This document shows, in pieces, positions 24,814 through 32,890 of a DNA stretch of 64,000 bases. Made by a program: the position numbers and the translations under genes. The stretch is from NCBI GenBank assembly GCA_002428325.1, contig DIVR01000021.1, forward strand, positions 379 through 64,378, read 5' to 3'. Source of the DNA: a bacterium UBP4_UBA6127. Its GTDB lineage: Bacteria; UBP4; UBA4092. Position 1 is the first letter of the stretch. Every line of letters starts with the position of its first letter. The notes beneath the pieces were generated by a model that ran no database searches, had not been told where the DNA came from, and was given only the letters and a program-made list of their open reading frames with translations.

Positions 24814-27267
24814 ATGGCTCATCATCCCCTTAAATTAGTCTTTATTCAGCTTATTGGAATAATCATTCTCGCATCCTTATCAACAGGCTCCCCTCTGTCT
24901 CCCCTACCCCCAATTGATTTTGAGGCATGGACGGCCATCCAAGAACAATCTCCAGTCACTTATCCAACCGATTTCCAATTCAAACCGCCTGTTCCTGCCC
25001 AGGAAGTCTTTCTTTCAGGTTCATTTAATGGATGGAATCCTCGGGGACATAAAATGGCCGGACCGAACAGCCATGGTTTCTGGACTACACAGTTAGCTCT
25101 TCCTGAAGGAACCATACAGTATAAATTTGTAGTCGATGGGACCCAATGGTTCTCTGATCCTGATAATCCAAATAAAGATGATGATGGGCAACAGGGGTAT
25201 AATTCCCTTAAAAGAATCGGGCCTGGAATTGAAATATCAATAAAATCCAGAAAGAGAGATAACAAAATTACCCGGGAAGGGTTGTTTTTTACTCCAGGAT
25301 TACCCTGTCTGGAAAGAATCAATGATTCCACCTTGAGATTCAGATTCGATACTCATCGTTCAGACGTCACTCTTGTTTCCCTGATGCTTATTAACTTAAA
25401 TGGAGGCCAGAAAACCCTTCAGGAATATCCCTTAAAACACTATTATTCAGATGCTGTTTTAGACCATTACCAGAGATTATTAGTATTATCAGAATCCTCC
25501 TGCGGCTATTATTTTCGAATCAAAGATCAAACAAAGACCTGTTATTATGGCTTAAATGGAGTTGAATCTGATTATTCCCATTTAACAGCCTATCCTCTGG
25601 TTTTCCAGGAACTTCCCTGGAAAAGAGTTCCCCTTTGGGCGCAACAGGCCCTTTGGTACCAGATATTCCCCGAACGGTTTAGAAACGGAGAGAAGTCGAA
25701 TGATCCTCTGGGAGATAAAACACCTCCATGGACATGGGACTGGTATAAGCCACTGCCCGGAGAGAAAGGCGATTTTTATCAGAATATTTATAACCGATTC
25801 TATGGAGGAGATATCCAGGGTATCCTGGAGAAACTGCCTTACCTGGAGAAGCTAGGGATTACAGCCATCTACCTGACCCCCATATTCATGTCTCCCTCCA
25901 TTCATGGTTATGACACTCAGGATTATCGGCATATCAATCCCCATTTGGGTTATTTGGCGGATACTACTCCACCCCCCGGGGAAACCCTGGATCCGGCCAC
26001 TTGGAGTTTCACCTCAACCGATCAGTTGTTTTTAAAACTGGTCAAAGCCTGCCATCAGAGAAATATAAAAATCATCCTGGATGGGGTTTTTAACCATACC
26101 GGAGACCAGTTCTGGGCATTTAAAGACCTTATGGAAAAGGGAGAGAAGTCCCCTTACAAGAATTGGTATAAAGTCATTGATTATGGACCTCCGGTTTCAT
26201 ACCAAGGGTGGTGGGGATCCCAACAGCTACCGGAAATCAATCAGGATAAAAACGGGCCGGTAAATGGAATAAGACAACACTTGTTTGCAATCACCCAAAG
26301 GTGGATGGACCCGGATGGAGATGGAAACCCGGAAGATGGGATTGATGGATGGAGGCTGGATGTGGCGGATTTGGTCTCCCCAGTTTTTTGGAAACAATGG
26401 GGCGCTCATGTCCGGACCCTTAATCCGGAAGCTGTCATAATCGGGGAATTATGGGGTAAATCCTCTGACTGGACCGGTCCCGGGATGTTTGATTCAGTCA
26501 TGAATTATGAATTCACTAAACGTGTTCATCGATTTTTTGTCAATACCCACCCCCCCTATCAAATGAAAGCCGAAGAATTCGCCCAATCCCTTCAAGAATT
26601 ATTAAGCTGGTATTTCTGGAATACCAATTATGCCATGCAAAACCTGTTGGATTCTCATGATACCGATAGAATGGTATCTTCCCTGATGAATCCAAACAGA
26701 GCTTATGACCAGGGGAATCGGCTTCAAGACCCCTTAAACCAGAAATATAAAGCTGGTAAACCAACCCCTGAGGCCTATCACCGATTGAAACTGATTGTCT
26801 TGTTCCAAATGACATTTCCCGGTTCTCCCATGGTCTGGTATGGAGATGAGGTAGGAATGTGGGGAGCTGATGATCCTTCCGACCGTAAACCCATGTTATG
26901 GAAAGATTTGGAACCCTATGACAATCCCGAAGACTCGATCAATGAGGATTTGTTTGAATATTATAAAAAGCTGATTACCCTGCATAATACTTATCCTGCA
27001 TTCCAGCGGGGTGAATATGAATTGATTAAAGCGGATAATAACCAGAATTCCATTATCTATGCCAGGACAGACGAGAAAAACCGGTTTTTAATACTTATCA
27101 ATAACAACCCTGATTCCCAACAACTTAAATTCAAACCCGGGACCCCAGAAGGCACCCGATATCGGAAGATAATTGGGTCGGGAAAAGAATCCTATAGAAT
27201 TCAAAAAGGCGCATTGACAGCCATTCTCCCCCCCTATCAAGGACTTATTTTAAAGGAATTAAAGTAA
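24814..27267 (+). CDS. Exported GH13 alpha-amylase family enzyme (neopullulanase-like) with CBM48-type domain
   Basis: The 817-residue protein has a signal peptide (residues 1-27). A CBM48/AMPK-like starch-binding domain follows at about 57-140 (VFLSGSFNGWNP, YKFVVDGTQWFSDP), then a neopullulanase-type N-domain at about 150-285, and the catalytic barrel. GH13 regions are clear: DGVFNHTG; GWRLDVADL with nucleophile Asp516; IIGELWG with acid Glu545; and LLDSHDTDRM with Asp616. QIFPERF at the barrel start and the N-domain suggest the cyclomaltodextrinase/neopullulanase group. It would cleave starch-like glucans outside the inner membrane. GGGAGGG lies upstream of the ATG. It stands alone, divergent from nagA. 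Confidence 0.92.
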   Translation: MAHHPLKLVFIQLIGIIILASLSTGSPLSPLPPIDFEAWTAIQEQSPVTYPTDFQFKPPVPAQEVFLSGSFNGWNPRGHKMAGPNSHGFWTTQLALPEGTIQYKFVVDGTQWFSDPDNPNKDDDGQQGYNSLKRIGPGIEISIKSRKRDNKITREGLFFTPGLPCLERINDSTLRFRFDTHRSDVTLVSLMLINLNGGQKTLQEYPLKHYYSDAVLDHYQRLLVLSESSCGYYFRIKDQTKTCYYGLNGVESDYSHLTAYPLVFQELPWKRVPLWAQQALWYQIFPERFRNGEKSNDPLGDKTPPWTWDWYKPLPGEKGDFYQNIYNRFYGGDIQGILEKLPYLEKLGITAIYLTPIFMSPSIHGYDTQDYRHINPHLGYLADTTPPPGETLDPATWSFTSTDQLFLKLVKACHQRNIKIILDGVFNHTGDQFWAFKDLMEKGEKSPYKNWYKVIDYGPPVSYQGWWGSQQLPEINQDKNGPVNGIRQHLFAITQRWMDPDGDGNPEDGIDGWRLDVADLVSPVFWKQWGAHVRTLNPEAVIIGELWGKSSDWTGPGMFDSVMNYEFTKRVHRFFVNTHPPYQMKAEEFAQSLQELLSWYFWNTNYAMQNLLDSHDTDRMVSSLMNPNRAYDQGNRLQDPLNQKYKAGKPTPEAYHRLKLIVLFQMTFPGSPMVWYGDEVGMWGADDPSDRKPMLWKDLEPYDNPEDSINEDLFEYYKKLITLHNTYPAFQRGEYELIKADNNQNSIIYARTDEKNRFLILINNNPDSQQLKFKPGTPEGTRYRKIIGSGKESYRIQKGALTAILPPYQGLILKELK

Positions 27268-27298
27268 TCATTCAGCTGAATAAAGAGGGAAATAAATT

Positions 27299-27329
27299 CG
27301 CCGGAAGTGTGGGATGGGCACTTCCGGCG
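27299..27329 (+). terminator. Hairpin terminator after the GH13 gene
   Basis: CGCCGGAAGTG (27299-27309) pairs perfectly with CACTTCCGGCG (27319-27329), 31 bases after the stop. Only CTTTGC follows, so the T-run is weak, but the stem is very stable. Confidence 0.65.
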
Positions 27330-27331
27330 CT

Positions 27332-27404
27332 TTGCTCAACTTGGGGGGTCGAGCAATATGCCTGCTGGAGGGCTTTGCAGGCTTCCTCTGCGAGGATGCA
27401 GAGG
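27332..27404. other. Three consecutive short hairpins (possible structured RNA)
   Basis: Directly after the GH13 terminator there are three more perfect stems in a row: TTGCTC/GAGCAA (27332-27356), GCCTGC/GCAGGC (27360-27382) and CCTCTGC/GCAGAGG (27385-27404). The segment is GC-rich in an otherwise AT-rich gap between convergent genes. I do not recognise it as a known RNA family. A 60-codon leftward open frame across it looks spurious. Confidence 0.35.
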
Positions 27405-27563
27405 TGGGGTACCTTTTAGTATAGACCAGAACAGAATTGGTGTCAAACAATATATATACTGTATATTTCTCAGCCGACTCAGTTCTTATTTTATAGTATC
27501 ATAACAAATACTTAATTTCAATATCCCCATGCAAACGGGTTGAATGACAAGTTTCGGCTTATT

Positions 27564-28745
27564 TTACCTTTTTTTCTGGGCATCCAATTCCGGTGAGATA
27601 GGCGTCATTAACAGGATAATATTTAAGTTATCATATCGATTATCCTGGGGATTATTCTCATTAATCATCAATATTCTTCTAATATCTTCATTGACCAAAG
27701 TCAGTCCATTCTCAACGATGGCATTGTTTACATTAACGGAATAAGCCACGGTAGCACTTCCCTGAGGGATGACGCCATCCACATTAAAGGTCAACATCAC
27801 AGAGCCTTTACCTTCCGATGAGATATTATTTTTAGCATTGAACCGATAAATAAAACCGCTCTCTTCACCTTTGGTCATAATACGGAAAACGCCAGTATCC
27901 TGGCCGACAACTGATTTTTCAATTGTCTGGTAACGGATTCCTTCCCGGACACGGGTTTCCTCATTCGGTGTAACCGTAACCCGTTTACGGGAAATCATAT
28001 CGGCCGTTCCATGCTTATTCAACCATTCCAATAATTTCTGGAAATCGACATTTTTAAGAAAAACAGGGGATGCCGGCATTCCCTTTTGCATGAAAGGACA
28101 CTGCGTCCAGTCAATACCCGTATTATGTTTGTCATCCAGAGTGACTTTAATAATACTGCAATCCAACCCAATTAAGGGCCGGTCTTTCATACTGCCATCA
28201 ATTTGTTCCACCAAAGACTTAATCTGAGCCGTATAATTGGGCATATCGGTCACAATAATACTGTTGAGACGGGTATCCACAGAAAAAGAAGCCTGAGGCT
28301 TGGCATTTTTGGTAATTAACCGCAGAACATCGGAAGCATCCGCATATTTAATGGGAATAATTAATGTTTCCAGGGGAATATCCATGGCCTTTATAATCTG
28401 TTCGATTTGCTTAACTGATTCAGGGGTATCCGACACAAAAACCATATTAGTACGCGTATCGAAACCAATTTTCCCTGTTCGGCTGATGAATTTCTGAAGA
28501 TTATTATAGATTTCCTGTGCCTGCCCATATTTAATAGAGAAAACTTTGGTTTCCAACAGGGGAGAGGCGGATTCCGTATCAACAGATTTTATTATCGGAG
28601 TCTTTTCAGAATCTGCAGCAACCGAGACTAACTCTTTTGCCTCAGTAACAGGCTCTAAAGCCAGACTGGATGACGAAAGGACAAACCCCAAACAGGCAAT
28701 CCCTAACAGGTAAAGGTAACGCAATGAAGATAATCTATGTTTCAT
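27564..28745 (-). CDS. Short secretin-like protein (NolW/N1 domains)
   Basis: The 393-residue protein has a signal peptide (cleavage near residue 30). Two secretin N1/NolW-type domains follow: about 66-125 (VFSIKYGQAQEIYNNLQ..TNMVFVSDTPESVKQIEQII) and about 128-190 (IIPIKYADASDVLRLI..LNSIIVTDMP). A partial secretin core ends NIILLMTPIS. It is shorter than classic GspD/PilQ and has an atypical core (DWTQCPFM, TADMISRKRVTVTPNE). Secretins form outer-membrane pores; this one may be a small secretin or a periplasmic relative. It is the third gene of a sigma factor / anti-sigma factor unit, 66 bases after the anti-sigma gene. Confidence 0.75.
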   Translation of the reverse strand: MKHRLSSLRYLYLLGIACLGFVLSSSSLALEPVTEAKELVSVAADSEKTPIIKSVDTESASPLLETKVFSIKYGQAQEIYNNLQKFISRTGKIGFDTRTNMVFVSDTPESVKQIEQIIKAMDIPLETLIIPIKYADASDVLRLITKNAKPQASFSVDTRLNSIIVTDMPNYTAQIKSLVEQIDGSMKDRPLIGLDCSIIKVTLDDKHNTGIDWTQCPFMQKGMPASPVFLKNVDFQKLLEWLNKHGTADMISRKRVTVTPNEETRVREGIRYQTIEKSVVGQDTGVFRIMTKGEESGFIYRFNAKNNISSEGKGSVMLTFNVDGVIPQGSATVAYSVNVNNAIVENGLTLVNEDIRRILMINENNPQDNRYDNLNIILLMTPISPELDAQKKR

Positions 28746-28810
28746 GAAAGTCCCCTCCTGGGGAAATATCAGTGAATCAAGCGAACTATGAGATGTAATA
28801 GACTCTTAAG

Positions 28811-29539
28811 TTACTGGGAGACATGCTGATCCAGCCAGGCGACCGGTTGAACATAAGTCGGAGACAACTCTTCTTGGATTTTTTCAATCTGTTTATCCAC
28901 ATTGAGTTTGGCATACCAAGGATCTGATGACACCGGCTGAGTCAAAATCACATCCGTTTCACCTCTGGCTGGGAAAATAGGCGCTGGTTCAAAAGATGAA
29001 TTCCCTACATAAATCACCCTGGGTTTCTCCACAATTTTTTCTGAGATAGTCACTTTAGCCAATTTATTATCCAGATATTTAACAACTTCTTCCCTTTGGA
29101 CCACCGGGACTTCCTGAATCTGATGTTCTACCTTTACAACTTTTTGATAGACATTCTGTCCGGTCCCGATAGTGCCAATTCCCACCACCAGGCCCAAGGC
29201 AAAAACTCCGATGGAATAAACCAACCGGGTACCCAGATGCCGGGGAGAAAATACTCTCATTAAGGATGTATCCAGAATAAACATACACTCTCGATACCAG
29301 GGATTCCGAGGTTCAACCAGTTCAGCCTCAATATTCTGCCAGACAGGCTGCCATTCGGTACTCGATGGCAGAGAAATGTCTTCGGATCGGAACAGTTCTG
29401 ATACTTTCTTCATTGCCTGGTATTCTTCATTACATAGGGGACATTGAGAAAGGTGTTCTTCCAATTCTTCACGAAGGAAAGGGGTGATATCCCCATCCAG
29501 GTAATCTTGAAGATAATGAAGGGTTTGTTTGCAATTCAT
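28811..29539 (-). CDS. Membrane anti-sigma factor with zinc-finger (zf-HC2)
   Basis: The 242-residue product begins MNCKQTLHYLQDYLDG and has the anti-sigma zinc site Cys3 / His29-x3-Cys33-x2-Cys36 (HLSQCPLC). One membrane helix lies at about residues 101-123 (YSIGVFALGLVVGIGTIGTG), with a periplasmic domain of about 120 residues rich in Val and Glu. Such proteins hold an ECF sigma factor inactive at the membrane until an envelope signal arrives. I chose the ATG at 29537-29539 because GGGAGGG precedes it and the zinc-finger domain starts there. It follows the sigma gene by 17 bases. The periplasmic domain is not one I recognise. Confidence 0.85.
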   Translation of the reverse strand: MNCKQTLHYLQDYLDGDITPFLREELEEHLSQCPLCNEEYQAMKKVSELFRSEDISLPSSTEWQPVWQNIEAELVEPRNPWYRECMFILDTSLMRVFSPRHLGTRLVYSIGVFALGLVVGIGTIGTGQNVYQKVVKVEHQIQEVPVVQREEVVKYLDNKLAKVTISEKIVEKPRVIYVGNSSFEPAPIFPARGETDVILTQPVSSDPWYAKLNVDKQIEKIQEELSPTYVQPVAWLDQHVSQ

Positions 29540-29556
29540 ATAAATGACCCTCCCGT

Positions 29557-30198
29557 TTAATAATCTTTCAAATTGTCTTTTAAAAGGACTCTTAAGGCAA
29601 AGCGTGCCCGATGTAAATGGGTTTTCACGGTACCCTCGGTGCAATTCAATTGCGCAGCGATTTCCCGTACTTTCATATCTTGCATTTCAAAGAGTGTAAA
29701 ACAGATTCGCTGCTGGGTAGGAAGTTGAGCTACCGCATTATCAATCAATGATTTTAATTGATTCCGATGAACCCGTTCATCCGGTGCTACTACCGATAAA
29801 TCGGGAGTAATATCGATAGGCCCGGGAATTTCAGGATTAGGATTCTCCAAAGGTTCTACCCTTTTACGTTTTTTCTTCTCTAAAAATGTCTGGGATTCAT
29901 TAATAACAATGGTACGAAACCATGGATAGAACGGATAACGGGTATCAAATCGTTGGATATATTTAAAAGCCCGGATAAAAGCGCTTTGTACGACATCCTC
30001 GGCATCTTCTCCATTTCGAGTAAACCGATAGGCCACTTCAAAAGCTTGATTCCGATATTGTTTAAAGAGTTGATTAAAGGCTGAATGATCCCCATTTTTG
30101 CAACGATGAATCAGAATGGACTCATCGCTCCCTTCCAGGGAACAGGGTTGGCTGTTAGTAAAAGTATTGATTTCAAGGATTTTCTCCAAAATGGCCAT
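29557..30198 (-). CDS. ECF-type RNA polymerase sigma factor
   Basis: The 213-residue protein has a sigma region 2 (about residues 28-100: DHSAFNQLFKQYRNQAF, GEDAEDVVQSAFIRAFKYI, PWFRTIVIN) and region 4 (about 148-205: LPTQQRICFTLFEMQDMKVREIAAQLN, EGTVKTHLHRARFALR). It directs RNA polymerase to a small regulon. Length is slightly above average because of an acidic linker and an N-terminal extension. It is first in a unit with its anti-sigma factor and a secretin-like protein, pointing to control of envelope or secretion functions. An autoregulated promoter is expected upstream but was not identified. Confidence 0.93.
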   Translation of the reverse strand: MAILEKILEINTFTNSQPCSLEGSDESILIHRCKNGDHSAFNQLFKQYRNQAFEVAYRFTRNGEDAEDVVQSAFIRAFKYIQRFDTRYPFYPWFRTIVINESQTFLEKKKRKRVEPLENPNPEIPGPIDITPDLSVVAPDERVHRNQLKSLIDNAVAQLPTQQRICFTLFEMQDMKVREIAAQLNCTEGTVKTHLHRARFALRVLLKDNLKDY

Positions 30199-30417
30199 AT
30201 CCGTTCCTTTCCTCTTTTAATCCTTTAGTGTACCACTATTTCATGATATCTAAACCCATTTTTCTATCGGGTTTATGGATGATTACTCTTATAACTCTTA
30301 ATTTGGTTGACATACTACCTTAGCTTTATTGCCAGATAAAACAACATCAGAGCTTTTATATTCTGTAAATAATTGATTTTATGAGTGTTAGTAAATATCA
30401 ACCAGAAATACCCATAG

Positions 30418-30444
30418 AAAAAGCATCCTAAATGGATACTTTTT
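30418..30444 (-). terminator. Terminator of the DUF2231 gene
   Basis: On the leftward strand AAAAAGTATCC, ATTTA and GGATGCTTTTT form a stem with one mismatch and a T-run, about 53 bases after the DUF2231 stop. The 298-base gap to the sigma gene otherwise shows nothing. Confidence 0.65.
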
Positions 30445-30496
30445 GATGAAGAATTGAATAATTTTTTAAAAGAGGGGAAAAGTACCTGGTAACAGC

Positions 30497-31048
30497 TTAA
30501 TCCCCCTTCATTTCAGGCACATCCGGACCCGGATTAACAGGGGCCCTAAGACCATATTGATGGACCAGTCTTCCTCCTAAATGACCAGTCTGAGCCACTA
30601 ATAATGAACATCCCCCATATAACAAGAGAAAGACTATCTGAATTACAAATATAATTCGAATCGGAATGGTTTTTTTTAGGAACATTGGCCCCAAAAGGAT
30701 TCCTGCATATACAAGGGTTAGAAGGGTGAAAACCCATCGGACAGTTTCGCCCATTTCAGAATGTTCGGCAAGAACGGCATTCATGGCATTGAACTGAACC
30801 ATATCTTGCATCAATTCAGCCGGCCGTTCAGCCACTTCAGCGGTTGCCTCTCCTGAAGCCACCGCAAGATAGGCACCTAAGGTTCCAATAATCATTAGCA
30901 TTAGGGCTGAATAGAAAAATCCTCGAGCCTGGCTTCTATATATCAGTCCCAGCACAATCAATACCGGTGCCACCAGTAACAAAGCTATGGGAAAATGAAT
31001 AATAATAGGATGGACCCCTTCCCAAGGGGGAATAGGAGGTAAAAACAT
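30497..31048 (-). CDS. DUF2231 membrane protein
   Basis: The 183-residue protein has four membrane helices and the DUF2231 signature HPIIIHFPIALLL near the N-terminus (residues 13-25), with conserved GHLGGRLVHQYG near the end. The paired histidines in membrane context have suggested haem or metal binding, but I know of no proven function. It lies just downstream of an exported rubrerythrin on the same strand, with 81 bases between, so a redox or oxygen-related role is a reasonable guess. Confidence 0.8.
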   Translation of the reverse strand: MFLPPIPPWEGVHPIIIHFPIALLLVAPVLIVLGLIYRSQARGFFYSALMLMIIGTLGAYLAVASGEATAEVAERPAELMQDMVQFNAMNAVLAEHSEMGETVRWVFTLLTLVYAGILLGPMFLKKTIPIRIIFVIQIVFLLLYGGCSLLVAQTGHLGGRLVHQYGLRAPVNPGPDVPEMKGD

Positions 31049-31129
31049 AACCGAACCGCCCTTCTCCGGGATTAATAGTCAATACCCGGACTGCCATTGA
31101 TTATTAAAACATGGGGTACAACCCCCTGT

Positions 31130-31783
31130 TTAATTCACCTTTTTAAACTTCTCTTTTGCAGTATAACAGATAGGACAATGTTTAAACTCCAATTTCGCAA
31201 CAGTATATCCACATACCGGGCAGACAAAGAAATCTTTTTTCCCATTTTTCCACTGAGAAAGGCTGGTCAATGCCTCATTAAAATTATCGGCATGCTTTGT
31301 TTCCACCTGAAGAGAGAAATTAAAGGTACGAACAGCATCCATCCGTTTATCTTCTCGAGCTTTCTTGATAAATTCCGGGTACATGATTTCCTTTTCGTAG
31401 CTTTCTCCTTTAATGGCCTCTTCCAAGTTTTCTCGAGTAGATTTAACTAGGGGAGTTTTGATCTCAGCAGCTGGGGTTCCCCCCATTTTTTTGATAACAT
31501 CAGCATGATTTTTCAGGTGGACTGCTTCAGCGGCAGCCGAAGCCCTGAAAAGACTTCCCACCCCGGTATAGCCTTCATTATCGGCCTTCTGGGCATAGGC
31601 CAGATATTTTACCTGAGCATTGGATTCCCCATTATAAGCAGCCATAAGGTTATCCAAGGTTGTGCCTGTTTTCAGTTGAGTGACAGGGGGAGGAGCTTCC
31701 TTCTTGGTAAAAGCCCAGCCGGTTAAGGTAATAATCCCTAAAAACAGCAACACATAAAGGATTCCTGATTTACTAAAATTCAT
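31130..31783 (-). CDS. Exported or membrane-anchored rubrerythrin
   Basis: Rubrerythrins are diiron peroxidases that protect anaerobes from hydrogen peroxide. This 217-residue version has the ferritin-like diiron ligands Glu53, Glu86, His89, Glu127 and Glu161/His164. Its C-terminal rubredoxin-like site is Cys188-x2-Cys191 and Cys203-x2-Cys206. Unlike cytoplasmic rubrerythrins it begins with a hydrophobic segment (residues 8-24) and a Pro-rich linker, so it should be exported or anchored facing the periplasm. GGGAGG precedes the ATG. Confidence 0.9.
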   Translation of the reverse strand: MNFSKSGILYVLLFLGIITLTGWAFTKKEAPPPVTQLKTGTTLDNLMAAYNGESNAQVKYLAYAQKADNEGYTGVGSLFRASAAAEAVHLKNHADVIKKMGGTPAAEIKTPLVKSTRENLEEAIKGESYEKEIMYPEFIKKAREDKRMDAVRTFNFSLQVETKHADNFNEALTSLSQWKNGKKDFFVCPVCGYTVAKLEFKHCPICYTAKEKFKKVN

Positions 31784-31913
31784 CCGTTATGACCTCCCAT
31801 TAGGAAAGTGTTCAATCTCAGCCTCATATTACCTCTTTTAATCAAATTCAAGCAAGAGTAATATTTGCGAGAAAACAATAAAAAAAGGTCTATCAATAAT
31901 ATGATTATTTTAT

Positions 31914-32798
31914 TCATGGTTTCCCATCAGGTGGTTGAATACTGTCGGAAGACCCCTTCTCTGATTGATACACCCGAACATAATCAATCCTGAATTTCTG
32001 AGGGAGTGCATCATCGTTAATTTCACCTCCCCAAGCCCCCCCTAATGCCAGATTAAGGAGAAGATAATGAGGTTGGCGAAAAGGGTTATATTCCCCAGGC
32101 CCGGCCCTGTCAGTTATAAACGTAAAATATTTCTCATCATCAAAGAAAAAATCGATTTTTTCAGGGAACCACTCAATGGCATAAACATGAAAACCATTTA
32201 CAGGTTCAGGAAAAGACTTTTTCCCACCTTTTGACTCATGGAACGATACCCCTTTTCCATAATGGACAGCGGCATGTATTCTCCGGGGATCATGTCCAAC
32301 ATATTCCATAATATCGATTTCCCCACAAGAGGGCCATCCAGGGTGGCTTCCCAAAGTCCAGATAGCAGGCCAGACCCCTTTACCATGAGGCAATTCAGCC
32401 CGGACCTCAATACGTCCATATTTCCATTCTGATTTTCCTCGGGTGGTAAGGCTGGCGGAAGTATATCTGGCTTCAGGGCGGGATGTTGTCCACTCTTTGG
32501 TATTTGGATTAAATCGAACATTGGGGTATTTTTCCTTCCGTCCTTCGATAACCAGAAAACCCTCATCAACCCGGGCATTCTCCAAACGGAATTTAGTGTA
32601 ATACTGCATTTCCTTGTTTCGTATAAATCCTTCTTCATAATTCCATTGAGTGGTATCGGGAAATCCATTAACCGAAAACTCATCAGACCAGACCAGGTCC
32701 CATTTTGCGGCACCGGATATGGAAGGCAGTATTATCAGAGAGAGGATAGATATCATGAATAAAATATTATTTCTCTTTTTTCTTGAGAATGTGGACAT
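31914..32798 (-). CDS. Exported GH16 family beta-glucanase
   Basis: The 294-residue enzyme has a signal peptide (to about residue 30) and one GH16 domain: WDLVWSDEF, KYGRIEVRAELP, and the catalytic EIDIME with nucleophile Glu160, Asp162 and acid Glu165 (GEIDIMEYVG). WPAIWTLG and DYVRVYQ complete the jelly-roll. The sequence type is closest to laminarinase/beta-1,3-glucanases, though GH16 also includes agarases and others. Alternative starts exist at 32804 and 32843; GAGG spacing favours 32798. With the GH13 enzyme it indicates polysaccharide degradation outside the cell. Confidence 0.9.
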   Translation of the reverse strand: MSTFSRKKRNNILFMISILSLIILPSISGAAKWDLVWSDEFSVNGFPDTTQWNYEEGFIRNKEMQYYTKFRLENARVDEGFLVIEGRKEKYPNVRFNPNTKEWTTSRPEARYTSASLTTRGKSEWKYGRIEVRAELPHGKGVWPAIWTLGSHPGWPSCGEIDIMEYVGHDPRRIHAAVHYGKGVSFHESKGGKKSFPEPVNGFHVYAIEWFPEKIDFFFDDEKYFTFITDRAGPGEYNPFRQPHYLLLNLALGGAWGGEINDDALPQKFRIDYVRVYQSEKGSSDSIQPPDGKP

Positions 32799-32890
32799 AC
32801 ACATGAATCCTCTATGGGGAATGGTATAAGCTTTCATGGGCATAATATTTCATGACTGAGGGATTCGGTTTACTTAGGTTGAATTTTCCA

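Noticed and set aside
27268..27450. 60-codon leftward open frame after the GH13 gene
   Set aside because: It runs through four hairpins, is rich in Pro/Ser/Lys by chance, and has no ribosome site.
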